A stretch of 64,000 nucleotides of DNA from Lachnospiraceae bacterium A4. Lineage in GTDB: Bacteria; Bacillota; Clostridia; Lachnospirales; Lachnospiraceae. Location of the stretch: positions 435,398 through 499,397 of the forward strand of contig KE159538.1 in assembly GCA_000403215.2 (NCBI GenBank), given 5' to 3'. Of the stretch, positions 44,372 to 53,111 are shown piece after piece (position 1 is the stretch's first letter; the number at the start of each line of letters is the position of its first letter). The position numbers and the translations under genes are program-made. The notes beneath the pieces were generated by a model. That model had not been told where the DNA came from. It saw only the letters and a program-made list of their open reading frames with translations, and did no database searches.

Positions 44372-46075
44372 TTATTTCGGCAGCACAAACGAACTCTTGA
44401 GGGACACGATTCTATTGAATACAAGCGCATCTGGCCGTGAATCCTTTGCATCTACATTAAAGAAGCCCTGTCTCACAAACTGGAAGCTGTCATATGGCTT
44501 TGCATCTTTGAGTGCCGGTTCTACATAGCAGTTTTTTAATACGGTGAGCGAGTTGGGATTGAGATTGAGAGACCCATCTTCATTGTAGACGCCCTTCTCC
44601 TCATCAATCAAGTTCTCATACAGCCGGACTTCTGCTTTGACTGCATACGGCGCTGGAACCCAGTGGATTGTTCCTTTTACTTTTCTGCCTGTAAAGCCGC
44701 TTCCCTGCTTTGTCTCAGGGTCATAGGTGCAGTGTACGACCGTCACTTTGCCATTTTCATCCTTCTCATAGCTGACACACTTTACAAAGTACGCGCTCAT
44801 AAGGCGCACTTCATTGCCGGGATACAGCCTGAAATACTTCTTAGGCGGCTCTTCCATAAAGTCCTCCCTGTCGATATACAGCTCTCTGCAAAACGGCACC
44901 TGTCTCGAGCCCAAAGACTCGTTTTCAAGGTTGTTTGGTACTTCTAAATACTCCACTTCTCCCTCGGGATAGTTGTCTATCACAAGTTTCACAGGGTCGA
45001 GCGCCGCCATCATTCTAGCTTTTTTGAGTTTTAAATCCTCGCGGATACAGTACTCCAGCATCGCATAGTCTGTCGAGGAGTTTGCCTTGCTCACGCCGCA
45101 GAGCTCTACAAACTTCTGGATAGACTCGGGCGTGAAGCCGCGCCTTTTGAGCGCCGCGATGGAAACCAGTCTCGGGTCGTCCCAGCCGTCCACGATTCCC
45201 TCCTGCACAAGCTTTTTGATATAGCGCTTTCCTGTCACTACGTTGGTCAAATACAGTTTTGCCTGCTCAATCTGCCTTGGCGGATGCGGGTATTCCAGCT
45301 CTCTCACCACCCAGTCATACAGTGGCCTGTGATCCTCAAACTCCAACGTACAAATCGAATGCGTGATGCCCTCGATGGCATCCTCAATCGGGTGCGCAAA
45401 GTCATACATTGGATAGATGCACCACTTGTCTCCTGTGTTGTGGTGTGTCATGTGCGCCACACGGTAGATTACCGGGTCTCTCATATTCAGATTGGGTGAT
45501 GTGATATCAATGCGCGCGCGGAGTACCTTCTCGCCGTCCGCGTACTTTCCGTTCTTCATCTCCTCAAAAAGCTGCAAATTCTCCTCCACGGAACGGCTGC
45601 TTGACGGATCTTCTTTTCCCGGCTCTGTAAAGGTGCCCCTGTATTCCTTAATCTGCTCTGCTGTCAGGTCAGACACATATGCCTTTCCTTTTTGAATCAG
45701 CTTTACGGCGCAGTCGTACATCTGGTCGAAATAATCAGAGGCAAAGAACAGCCTGTCCTCCCAGTCTGCGCCGAGCCACTCGACGTCCGCCTTGATGGAC
45801 TCCACAAACTCGATGTCCTCCTTGGTTGGATTCGTATCGTCAAAACGCATGTTGAACTTACCGCCGTATTCTTTTGCTAACCCATAATTGACAAGAATCG
45901 CCTTGGCATGTCCAATGTGCAGATAGCCGTTTGGCTCTGGCGGAAAGCGTGTATGTACCGCATCATAGACACCCTCTGCCAAATCCTTGTCGATGAGCTG
46001 CTCGATAAAATTTCTGGATACGACCTCCTTCTCCCCGTTAGAAACTTCAACTGTATTTTTTTCTGTGTCACTCAT
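44372..46075 (-). CDS. glnS: Glutaminyl-tRNA synthetase
   Basis: A 567-residue class I synthetase. The HIGH motif is in [16 protein letters not shown], the GlnRS-specific RFDDTNP follows, and the C-terminal beta-barrel anticodon-binding domains occupy the last 230 residues. The KMSKS loop is degenerate: the position occupied by VMSKR in E. coli reads VTGKR. GlnRS, rather than GluRS, is indicated by the RFDDTNP context and by the two C-terminal barrels. The gene has its own promoter and no room for a T-box. The window also has no gatCAB. Confidence 0.95.
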   Translation of the reverse strand: MSDTEKNTVEVSNGEKEVVSRNFIEQLIDKDLAEGVYDAVHTRFPPEPNGYLHIGHAKAILVNYGLAKEYGGKFNMRFDDTNPTKEDIEFVESIKADVEWLGADWEDRLFFASDYFDQMYDCAVKLIQKGKAYVSDLTAEQIKEYRGTFTEPGKEDPSSSRSVEENLQLFEEMKNGKYADGEKVLRARIDITSPNLNMRDPVIYRVAHMTHHNTGDKWCIYPMYDFAHPIEDAIEGITHSICTLEFEDHRPLYDWVVRELEYPHPPRQIEQAKLYLTNVVTGKRYIKKLVQEGIVDGWDDPRLVSIAALKRRGFTPESIQKFVELCGVSKANSSTDYAMLEYCIREDLKLKKARMMAALDPVKLVIDNYPEGEVEYLEVPNNLENESLGSRQVPFCRELYIDREDFMEEPPKKYFRLYPGNEVRLMSAYFVKCVSYEKDENGKVTVVHCTYDPETKQGSGFTGRKVKGTIHWVPAPYAVKAEVRLYENLIDEEKGVYNEDGSLNLNPNSLTVLKNCYVEPALKDAKPYDSFQFVRQGFFNVDAKDSRPDALVFNRIVSLKSSFVLPK

Positions 46076-46108
46076 TTCCTATTCCTCCATTTTGCTCAAA
46101 TATCTCTT

Positions 46109-46137
46109 ATTGTAATAAATTGTCGGGAATTTGTAAA
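46109..46137 (-). promoter_or_regulatory. Sigma-A promoter of glnS
   Basis: On the minus strand TTTACA (46132-46137), 17-base spacer, TACAAT (46109-46114), about 35 bases before the start codon. Confidence 0.65.
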
Positions 46138-46149
46138 GCTTCGATTCGC

Positions 46150-47115
46150 TTATTTCCAGTACTTTTTTATCAAGCAGGCTGCTTCTTCGTCATTTTTTTC
46201 ACATTTCATTGTAAGATAACTTTTCACTTCCTCCTGCGAATGCCCCATCTCTTTATAAGCAAGTATGATGCCTTCTATTCTACCTTGCTGCCAGCCCTCC
46301 TGTCTGCCTTCTTCCCTAATCTCCTGAATTGCAATACACACATCCACCGCTTCCTTTCTTCCAGAATATTTTACTTTAGAGCCTGTCACTGCATTGATCA
46401 CATCTACGGCCTGACGCTCTACGCTTTGAAATCTCTTGTCTGTACTTATTTTTTCTTTGAGCTTCTGGCTATCCGTAGAATACTTAATAAATTTCATTAT
46501 TTCTCGGAAATTTGTATGAAACTCATTGAGTTGTCTTTCTGTAAACCTTTTTGGTGCAATCAGATTAATTTGATAATCTGCTGCATACTTTAAAATTTCT
46601 TTATCTACATCAGCATACATCTCCTTCAGGCTCAGTGGTCCATCCCATTCTTCTGCCCCAAAATAAACCACCAAAGTAACCACTGGCAGTAGTCTGTCAC
46701 CCTTCCAGAAACCACTTAAAAACTCATCTGTTGTCGGTCTGACAGTTGATTTTTTATCTTTTTTGTGGGCATTCGCAGTCTCTGTCACCTGCTTTGCAAG
46801 CTGCATAAAATCATACAGTCCATCCTTCACTGGCATCGCATAGTTAATCTTTGCTTCATTCTCTACTGCCAATATACAGTATGCAGCCTTTCCGTCGGTC
46901 ATTGCCGTCAGCAGTTTTGCGACGTCCCTGTATTTTTGTTCTGGTACCAAAGTCTGACCAGTCCCATATGGTACGGCAATCTCTGTCGTATCCAGTTCGG
47001 CCAGTCTGTCCGGCAAAATCATCTGCCTGCCATGATAGAGAAACTGGTTAAATACATCAGCAAATACATCTGGACGTCTCATATAGTCCTTCGTGATTGT
47101 GTCCGCTTTTCCCAT
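46150..47115 (-). CDS. Rpn/YhgA-like recombination-promoting nuclease family protein
   Basis: A 321-residue PD-(D/E)XK-type protein of the Rpn/'transposase_31' group. The N-terminus DVFADVFNQFLYHGRQ, the catalytic-core segment CILAVENEAKINYAMPVKDGLYD (E-x-K-like region) and the long helical C-terminus with EEGRQEGWQQGRIEGI are characteristic. In E. coli, Rpn proteins promote RecA-independent recombination and cut DNA. GGAG supports the start at 47115. It is AT-rich compared with its neighbours. Two tandem hairpin elements lie immediately behind its start. Many copies of this family occur in Lachnospiraceae genomes. Confidence 0.85.
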   Translation of the reverse strand: MGKADTITKDYMRRPDVFADVFNQFLYHGRQMILPDRLAELDTTEIAVPYGTGQTLVPEQKYRDVAKLLTAMTDGKAAYCILAVENEAKINYAMPVKDGLYDFMQLAKQVTETANAHKKDKKSTVRPTTDEFLSGFWKGDRLLPVVTLVVYFGAEEWDGPLSLKEMYADVDKEILKYAADYQINLIAPKRFTERQLNEFHTNFREIMKFIKYSTDSQKLKEKISTDKRFQSVERQAVDVINAVTGSKVKYSGRKEAVDVCIAIQEIREEGRQEGWQQGRIEGIILAYKEMGHSQEEVKSYLTMKCEKNDEEAACLIKKYWK

Positions 47116-47196
47116 GCCTTTGTCTCCTTGTCTTTTTCCTTTGTATTTATGTAAATGATACCATACTCTATATCAAATCTCAAATATTTATTTGTC

Positions 47197-47327
47197 AGCA
47201 ACACACAACAAGAGCCATGCAGAACATGGCTCTTGTCGCATATTTTCTTATGAGGGGGGAGATAGTGAGTGTTTCAACTATCTGTCTATTACTATACCCA
47301 ATAAATGTGTCTAAAATGTGTTTAAAT
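47197..47327. repeat. Tandem structured element, copy 1
   Basis: This is the first of two near-identical units, with a period of 157 bases. It contains a perfect 12-base-pair hairpin (ACAAGAGCCATG 47208-47219, loop CAGAA, complement to 47236). Next come a G-run (TGAGGGGGGA 47251-47260) and a second stem (AGATAGT/ACTATCT, 47260-47266 and 47277-47283), then a conserved tail (ACTATACCCAA, ATGTGT). No reading frame is shared with copy 2. Orientation and function are unknown. Confidence 0.8.
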
Positions 47328-47356
47328 CCTAAAAATTACATAATGTATTGGATTAC

Positions 47357-47483
47357 AGCACACAGTAAAAGCCATGCAGAACATGGCTTTTACTGTATAT
47401 TTTCTTATGAGGGGGGAGATAGTGAGTGCTTCAACTATCTGTCTATTACTATACCCAACAAATGTGTCAAAAATGTGTTTTAA
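47357..47483. repeat. Tandem structured element, copy 2
   Basis: The second unit has a perfect 15-base-pair hairpin (47362-47376 with 47382-47396) around the same CAGAA loop. Compared with copy 1, three of twelve shared pairs have changed on both sides (A-T to G-C, C-G to T-A, G-C to A-T), keeping the pairing. The G-run and second stem are unchanged apart from one loop base. The stretch between the two units and on to 47534 is AT-rich, with nothing else recognised. Confidence 0.8.
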
Positions 47484-47534
47484 ACATAAAAATAAGATAA
47501 TATTTCTTAATAAAAGATAAAACAACTTTTTTAA

Positions 47535-49331
47535 TTATTGATAATACTTCATGACCATCTGTAAAGACTTCGTTCCCCTGTATTCATTTACATCAGGGTA
47601 ATACACAATAGAAAGAACAATCTCTTCTCCGCCGTTTTTGCCCGCACCGGTTTTGTATAATCTCTCTAATGACGCGGCGCCGTACTTTGCCGCCACATAC
47701 TCGTGAAACCCTTCCATGTCGCCAAAATAGATCAGGTCATACCGCCTGCGTGTCTCGTCCTCCACCACATACTTCCCCACATTGCGGTTGGCGCCAAGCA
47801 CTTTACCACTCACAAAACGGACATTTTTCTGCGCAAACTGCGGCTTGGCATTGCCATTGCCAAAAGGTTCTAATTTTTCCAGCTCATTGATAAACGAAAA
47901 ACTAACATATGACATTGGCATCGGCACATCAATCAGTACCTTCTCCTCAAAATCATCGTCCGTCAGATGACAATTCTCATTGAGCCTGCGGCGCAGCACT
48001 GGCACATGCTCCTCCGCCAGCGACAATCCTGCTGCCAGCTTGTGACCGCCGTACTTGGTAAACAACTCCTTGCACTTTGTCAGTTCATCGTACATGTGAA
48101 ATGCCTCTATCGAGCGTCCCGATCCTTTTACGCCCTCCTCTGCCTTCGTGAGCACAAAGACCGGCTTGCAGTACTTTTCACGGATTCTGCCGGCTATGAT
48201 GCCCGCAAGACTCTCATGCACCTCCGGCAGATACACGACAAGTACCCTGTCGCGGTCCAGCCCTGTCTGGTTTATTTGAGCGACCGCCTCCTCGACGCCC
48301 TTTAAGGTAAGCTCCTTTCTGCTGTCATTCATGGCTTTCAGATCGCCTGCCAGCACCGCCGCACGGGCTGTACTTGACGTCTGAAACAGTTCCAGCGCAT
48401 TGAGTGCCGTATCGAGCCTTCCTGTGGCATTGAGGCAGGGACCCAGCACAAAACCTACCGTGTACGGCTTGATGTGCGACGGGTCTGTCCCTGTCGCCTG
48501 CATCAACGCCTTCAATCCCATATTTCTCGTATTTGCCATGAGCGCCAGCCCATTCTTGACAATGATACGGTTCTCGTCCCGCAGCTCCATCACATCTCCG
48601 ATCGTCGCAAAAGCAGCAAACTCCAAAAGCTCAAGACCAGTCTCCGACTCCATGACGCCCTGCCAGTCTGTGTGCTTTTGTTGTGCAATCAGCGCCAGCA
48701 TCAATTTATATGCCACCACAGCCCCGCATATTTCCGGGAAAGGATATCCGCAGTCCTCCTGCTTTGGGTCCACGACCGCACTCGCCCTCGGCACCTTGTA
48801 CTGCCTTCTGCCATCAATCTCATCATAGGGCACCTCGTGATGGTCCGTCACAATCACTGTCATTCCCAGCGCATTTGCCATCTCAATCTGGTCATAGGCG
48901 GCAATGCCGTTATCACAGGTAATCACGGTGTCTGTCCCTGCGTCATATGCTTCTTGTATCAGATGTTCATTTAACCCGTAGCCGTCGCGGATTCTATGCG
49001 GAATGGCACTGTCCACCTGTGCGCCGCACGCTGTCAGCCCCCTGTATAAAATATATGTAGAGCAGATTCCGTCAATGTCATAATCCCCTATAATCCGTAT
49101 CTGCTTTTTCTCCGCAATCTTTTGCAGCAAAATCTCCACTGCCCTGTCCAGATCTTTCATGAGTCCCGGCGCGTACAAGTCCGCTCTCGTCCCATTCAAA
49201 AACTTGTCGATATCCTTGTCCTCGATCACATCTCTGTTTCTGATAATGCGGGCAAGCACCGGACTAATCTGGTATTTTTTTCCAATTCCCTCAAAATCTG
49301 CCCGCTTTGCCGCCACCATCCATTTGCTCAT
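47535..49331 (-). CDS. recJ: Single-stranded-DNA-specific exonuclease RecJ
   Basis: A 598-residue DHH-family 5'-3' exonuclease used in recombination and mismatch repair. Motif I is GDYDIDGICS (Asp83, 85, 87), motif III is VTDHHEVP (Asp163, His164, His165), and the DHHA1 domain includes KGSGRSIEAFHMYDELT and YGGHKLAAGLSL. An OB-fold domain ends the protein. It is the shorter, Firmicute type. Its ATG overlaps the thioesterase stop by four bases (ATGA). The name is secure; the coupling to a thioesterase gene is unusual. Confidence 0.94.
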   Translation of the reverse strand: MSKWMVAAKRADFEGIGKKYQISPVLARIIRNRDVIEDKDIDKFLNGTRADLYAPGLMKDLDRAVEILLQKIAEKKQIRIIGDYDIDGICSTYILYRGLTACGAQVDSAIPHRIRDGYGLNEHLIQEAYDAGTDTVITCDNGIAAYDQIEMANALGMTVIVTDHHEVPYDEIDGRRQYKVPRASAVVDPKQEDCGYPFPEICGAVVAYKLMLALIAQQKHTDWQGVMESETGLELLEFAAFATIGDVMELRDENRIIVKNGLALMANTRNMGLKALMQATGTDPSHIKPYTVGFVLGPCLNATGRLDTALNALELFQTSSTARAAVLAGDLKAMNDSRKELTLKGVEEAVAQINQTGLDRDRVLVVYLPEVHESLAGIIAGRIREKYCKPVFVLTKAEEGVKGSGRSIEAFHMYDELTKCKELFTKYGGHKLAAGLSLAEEHVPVLRRRLNENCHLTDDDFEEKVLIDVPMPMSYVSFSFINELEKLEPFGNGNAKPQFAQKNVRFVSGKVLGANRNVGKYVVEDETRRRYDLIYFGDMEGFHEYVAAKYGAASLERLYKTGAGKNGGEEIVLSIVYYPDVNEYRGTKSLQMVMKYYQ

Positions 49332-50047
49332 ACTGTGACGCCCCCCAGCGTAAATTCCACCACTGCATAGACCGCGCCTTCATTATCCCGCAGTACCACT
49401 TGGTGTTTTCCTTCTGCTCGGATTACGGAAGCTGTTACCTCATCTCCATACAATGCTGCCTTTTTGTACTCTGCCCTAAGCTCCTGAAATACCGCGTCTT
49501 CCGGCAGTGTCTCCATCGCATAGCGGACATACTCCACGTTATTCATATGCTTGTTCGAATCAATCTGAAATTTCCGTACCCGGAACTGATCCTGTATCTG
49601 CCCGTCCCCGAGCAGCGTGATCTTTCTCGGCGCATAGTCCATCTCAAGTTTTTGGTCAAACTCATAGCCCTCCTGTAGCTCCTGCGTGAGTCTTACTGGA
49701 CACAATTTCTCTGTGTCAATCAAGGTCCAGACAGATGCCGCCCGGACAATCATCTCGCCATCTTCGCCATAGACAGAAAAATTCCGAAATCCTACATAAT
49801 TTGTAAAATCATAGGGCGCTGTGGCAATCTTGATGCGCTCATTCAGGCGGGGTCTCCTGTCAATCACAATCTGCCATGAGTTCAAAATCCACGCAATCTG
49901 CCTGCTGTAGAGATAATCGACATTAATGCGTCCATTCTCCGATTCAAAAACCGCCGCATCCTGAAAACAATCCAATATTGCAGGCACCGTCATGCATAAA
50001 GACGCATCCATCACACTGTAACCTGCATTCATCTCATATGTAAACAT
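49328..50047 (-). CDS. Acyl-ACP thioesterase
   Basis: A 239-residue double hot-dog protein of the bacterial FatA/FatB-like family that hydrolyses acyl-ACP to free fatty acid. The N-terminus FTYEMNAGYSVMDASLCMTV and the segment RQIAWILNSWQIVIDRRP are typical, and the second hot-dog begins at FQIDSNKHMNNVEYVRYAMET with the catalytic Asn/His pair. The start at 50047 has AAAGGAGT upstream; a five-codon longer frame does not. It lies 11 bases after the TraX-like gene and is translationally coupled to recJ. Chain-length preference is unknown. Confidence 0.88.
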   Translation of the reverse strand: MFTYEMNAGYSVMDASLCMTVPAILDCFQDAAVFESENGRINVDYLYSRQIAWILNSWQIVIDRRPRLNERIKIATAPYDFTNYVGFRNFSVYGEDGEMIVRAASVWTLIDTEKLCPVRLTQELQEGYEFDQKLEMDYAPRKITLLGDGQIQDQFRVRKFQIDSNKHMNNVEYVRYAMETLPEDAVFQELRAEYKKAALYGDEVTASVIRAEGKHQVVLRDNEGAVYAVVEFTLGGVTV

Positions 50048-50058
50048 TGTTACTCCTT

Positions 50059-50763
50059 TCACAATTTCCCTGTCAGATAAAACCGAATCAAGCCAAATAC
50101 CAGCAAATGAACTGGATAGACTGCATAGAATAAATACTTCATCTGCCTGCCGCGCTCTCCGTTGTAAAAATGAATCGGTATCATTGCGAGCGGTGCTGTG
50201 ATTTCATAGGCAAATGCGCAGATTCCTGCGACATTGCGTACCCACTCCTGCATATTCCTGACATAGTAAAACATTATAATAAACAAAACACCCTTCCAAT
50301 GGTAGTCTACCTCCAGCCGCTCCCCCGCATACGCCATACCGGCAATGATAACCAGTCTGAGCAGTATATACTTCATCTCATACCGCAGTTTAAGCTTCTC
50401 CAGAAGTATCAGCGCACACAGGCCAATGCAGAGTGTAAAATACACATTCTGCCCCTTGGGATAAACCACTTTGCCAAAGACTGCCATATTAAATGGAAGT
50501 TCGGAGATTACGGCAAACAAAAAACAGTTTCTAAAATACTTTGCCACATTCCTTGTGTGGAAAAACCCCTCGACCAGCAGAAAACAATAAATTGGAAAGG
50601 CAAGTCTGCCTATTTTTCTCAGCACGAAATAAACATTGTAATCATAGTTCGGAAGCCATCTGTAAACCGCCAGTGCAAAATGATCTGTCACCATCGTAAC
50701 TACCGCAAGCCATTTGAGGGCAGCCGCCGAGATGCCAAACCGCTTTTGTGCCGTCATATCCAT
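50059..50763 (-). CDS. TraX family integral membrane protein
   Basis: A 234-residue protein with about six or seven membrane segments. The N-terminal WLAVVTMVTDHFALA and the RLAFPIYCFLLVEGFFHTRN segment are the family signature. The F-plasmid TraX acetylates pilin, but chromosomal relatives in Clostridia have no known substrate and are not tied to conjugation. The start at 50763 has a GGGGGA site. It heads a short transcript with the thioesterase and recJ genes. Confidence 0.85.
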   Translation of the reverse strand: MDMTAQKRFGISAAALKWLAVVTMVTDHFALAVYRWLPNYDYNVYFVLRKIGRLAFPIYCFLLVEGFFHTRNVAKYFRNCFLFAVISELPFNMAVFGKVVYPKGQNVYFTLCIGLCALILLEKLKLRYEMKYILLRLVIIAGMAYAGERLEVDYHWKGVLFIIMFYYVRNMQEWVRNVAGICAFAYEITAPLAMIPIHFYNGERGRQMKYLFYAVYPVHLLVFGLIRFYLTGKL

Positions 50764-50795
50764 ATATTTCCCCCTTTGTCAGCCGTTTTGAAACC

Positions 50796-50824
50796 GAAAA
50801 GGCCGCAGCATAGAAGCTGCAGCC
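50796..50824 (-). terminator. Intrinsic terminator of the SCIFF-secDF transcript
   Basis: On the minus strand GGCTGCAGC pairs with GCTGCGGCC around a six-base loop with one G-T pair, followed by TTTTC. It separates secDF from the TraX-recJ genes. Confidence 0.8.
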
Positions 50825-50860
50825 CCAAATATTAAGAAGAAGCTTCTTATGCCAATCTTC

Positions 50861-53098
50861 TTATGCCTTTTTTATTTTTGTCCTGAGCACATACCAGAGT
50901 GCGCCAGTAATACATACAGAAGAATACGTACCACACACAATACCTACCATCAGCGGCAGTGCAAATTCCTTAATCGACGTAACACCCAGTACATACAGCG
51001 CTGCAACCATGATAAATGTTGTCAGTGATGTAAAGATACTTCTTGAGAGTGTCTGGCTGATACTCCTGTTGACCAGTTCCTCCAAAGAATCCTTTTTCAG
51101 CATTGTGCCAAGATTTTCTCTGATACGGTCAAAGATTACGATGGTCGCATTGATTGAATATCCCACAATGGTCAGCATACAGGCAATAAAGGTACTGCCC
51201 ACAGACACTTTTGCAACCGCATAAAATGCAAGGACAACAAGCACATCATGTACCAGCGCCGCGACAGAACTTGCCGCAAAACGAATATCCTTAAAACGGA
51301 ACCAAATATAGATCAGCATACAAACTGTCGCAATGATCACCGCAATCACCGCATCGTTCTTCATCTCCGAACTGATGGTCGAACTTATGGTTTCTGCAGT
51401 AATCAGTTCCTCATTCACGCCAAACTGTTCCGCCAGCGCGCTGTTTAACTGCTCTCTCTCCGAGAGATTGAGCTCTCTTGTCTTAAAGATCACCTCGTTC
51501 GAGCCTGCTACCTTTTGTACCTGTACTGCGCCGTCCCCTGTTATATTGGTAAACACCGGCACCACCTTCGTGTCAATTTCTGCAAGCGCTAAATCCTCAT
51601 TAAAGGTTACATTCGTCGAAGTACCGCCCACAAAGTCAAGGCTGTAATTGAGCACCTTGCCTGTCGCAGCGCCGTTGATGCCCATAAACACAAAGCCAAG
51701 GACAATCACACAAATAGAGCACGCAAAGAAGATATTTTTCTTTGAAAGGAAATTGACAGTTCCTTTTTCTTTATTGGTTCCATAGAACTTCACGTCTTTG
51801 AGACCAACTGCGAATAATGCCTTCAAAATTTGTCTGGTCACAAAGAGCGCCGTAAACATAGACAGCACGATACCAAGTCCAAGTGTGTAGGCAAAGCCTT
51901 TTACTGTGCCTGACCCCTTGATGCCGAGCACCAGCGCCGCGATTAACGTTGTCACGTTACCGTCCACAATCGCCGAGAGCGCCTTCTGGAAACCTGTGTC
52001 AATCGCATTTCTGACTGACTTTCCAGCCGTGATCTCCTCCCTGACACGCGCAAAGATAATCACATTTGCATCCACCGCCATACCAATCGAGAGGATAATA
52101 CCAGCGATTCCCGGCAATGTCAGCGTCAGCTCAAAGATATTCAGGCAAATCACGATCAGACAGGTATAAATAACCAATGCCAGCACCGAAGCAAGACCCG
52201 GAATGCGGTAGACAACGATCATAAACAGAGCAATGACAAACAAGCCAATCAGCGCCGCAAGAAGGCTGGTGCGTACTGCCTCCTCACCGAGCTGTGCACC
52301 TACGACATTCGAGCGCAGCTCCTCCAATTCCAATTTCAGTCCGCCGATACGAATCTGGCTTGCAAGCCGTTCTGCCTGCTCAAATGTTCCCATTCCCGTA
52401 ATCTGTGCCTTGCCGTCTGTGAGCGCCGCCTGTACATTCGGTACGCTGATAAAATCGCCGTCATAGTAGATACCAATGGACTGATTGTTGGCAAATGCCT
52501 TCGTGGTGGCATCTGCAAACTTTGTCGTACCCTCACTTGTAAATACCAAATCCACAACAAACTGGCTGTTTCCAAGGCTGTCGCTTCCTGAACCGCCGTC
52601 TGCCGCCTCCACATCCGTACCCTCCAGCACGATGCTTCCATCAGCCTGCAGCTCTTCAATTGTCTTATTTAGCGAATACCCTGTTGCGCCAGCCCCTGTA
52701 TAGGAATAATTTTGATTCCCCTGCGCATCTGTCTGCGCGATAAAGTACAACGCACCGGGCCTGCCCAGATCTTCAAGAATTGAATTGGCATCAGACACAC
52801 CGGGAATCTCGATATTGATCCGGTCGGTGCCTTCCTTGTAGACCTGCGCCTCCGTGCTGTATCCCTGCACACGCTGCTGCAGCTTATAAATCGTATCATC
52901 CATATCCTCCGTAGAAGGATCTTCATCGCCTACCACCTGATAGGTGATGCTCACACCGCCTGCGAGGTCAAGTCCCTGCTTGATTCCTGCGGCTGAACCA
53001 GCCTTCTCTGTGCCAATACCCCATATTGACACAAATCCTAACGCCGCCATGACAAGCACTGTCACAATCAGCGTAACCACACCTTTGTTTTTTTTCAT
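50861..53098 (-). CDS. secDF: Fused protein translocase subunit SecDF
   Basis: A 745-residue fusion of SecD and SecF with twelve membrane segments. The SecD half begins after a single N-terminal membrane segment with GLDLAGGVSITYQV and ends in the RND core (AVDANVIIFARVREEI). The SecF half holds NYSLDFVGGTSTNVTF and TIVGYSINATIVIFDRIREN. It uses proton or sodium flow to help pull secreted proteins through SecYEG. The start at 53098 has AAAGGAGT; a 12-codon longer frame does not. It lies 13 bases after the SCIFF maturase gene, an arrangement often conserved in Clostridia. Confidence 0.96.
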   Translation of the reverse strand: MKKNKGVVTLIVTVLVMAALGFVSIWGIGTEKAGSAAGIKQGLDLAGGVSITYQVVGDEDPSTEDMDDTIYKLQQRVQGYSTEAQVYKEGTDRINIEIPGVSDANSILEDLGRPGALYFIAQTDAQGNQNYSYTGAGATGYSLNKTIEELQADGSIVLEGTDVEAADGGSGSDSLGNSQFVVDLVFTSEGTTKFADATTKAFANNQSIGIYYDGDFISVPNVQAALTDGKAQITGMGTFEQAERLASQIRIGGLKLELEELRSNVVGAQLGEEAVRTSLLAALIGLFVIALFMIVVYRIPGLASVLALVIYTCLIVICLNIFELTLTLPGIAGIILSIGMAVDANVIIFARVREEITAGKSVRNAIDTGFQKALSAIVDGNVTTLIAALVLGIKGSGTVKGFAYTLGLGIVLSMFTALFVTRQILKALFAVGLKDVKFYGTNKEKGTVNFLSKKNIFFACSICVIVLGFVFMGINGAATGKVLNYSLDFVGGTSTNVTFNEDLALAEIDTKVVPVFTNITGDGAVQVQKVAGSNEVIFKTRELNLSEREQLNSALAEQFGVNEELITAETISSTISSEMKNDAVIAVIIATVCMLIYIWFRFKDIRFAASSVAALVHDVLVVLAFYAVAKVSVGSTFIACMLTIVGYSINATIVIFDRIRENLGTMLKKDSLEELVNRSISQTLSRSIFTSLTTFIMVAALYVLGVTSIKEFALPLMVGIVCGTYSSVCITGALWYVLRTKIKKA

Positions 53099-53111
53099 AA
53101 CCTGTACTCCT

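Noticed and set aside
46076-46149. T-box leader before glnS
   Set aside because: The promoter lies about 35 bases before the start codon, leaving no room.
47097-47483. Open frame running through both hairpin units on the plus strand
   Set aside because: The repeat period of 157 is not a multiple of three, so the two units are read in different frames; the base changes preserve stems, not codons.
47197-47483. CRISPR array
   Set aside because: Only two units exist, each about 130 bases with internal stems and only about 30 bases between them; no cas gene is present.
50059-50763. Conjugation locus inferred from the TraX-like gene
   Set aside because: Chromosomal TraX-family proteins are common and no other transfer gene is nearby.
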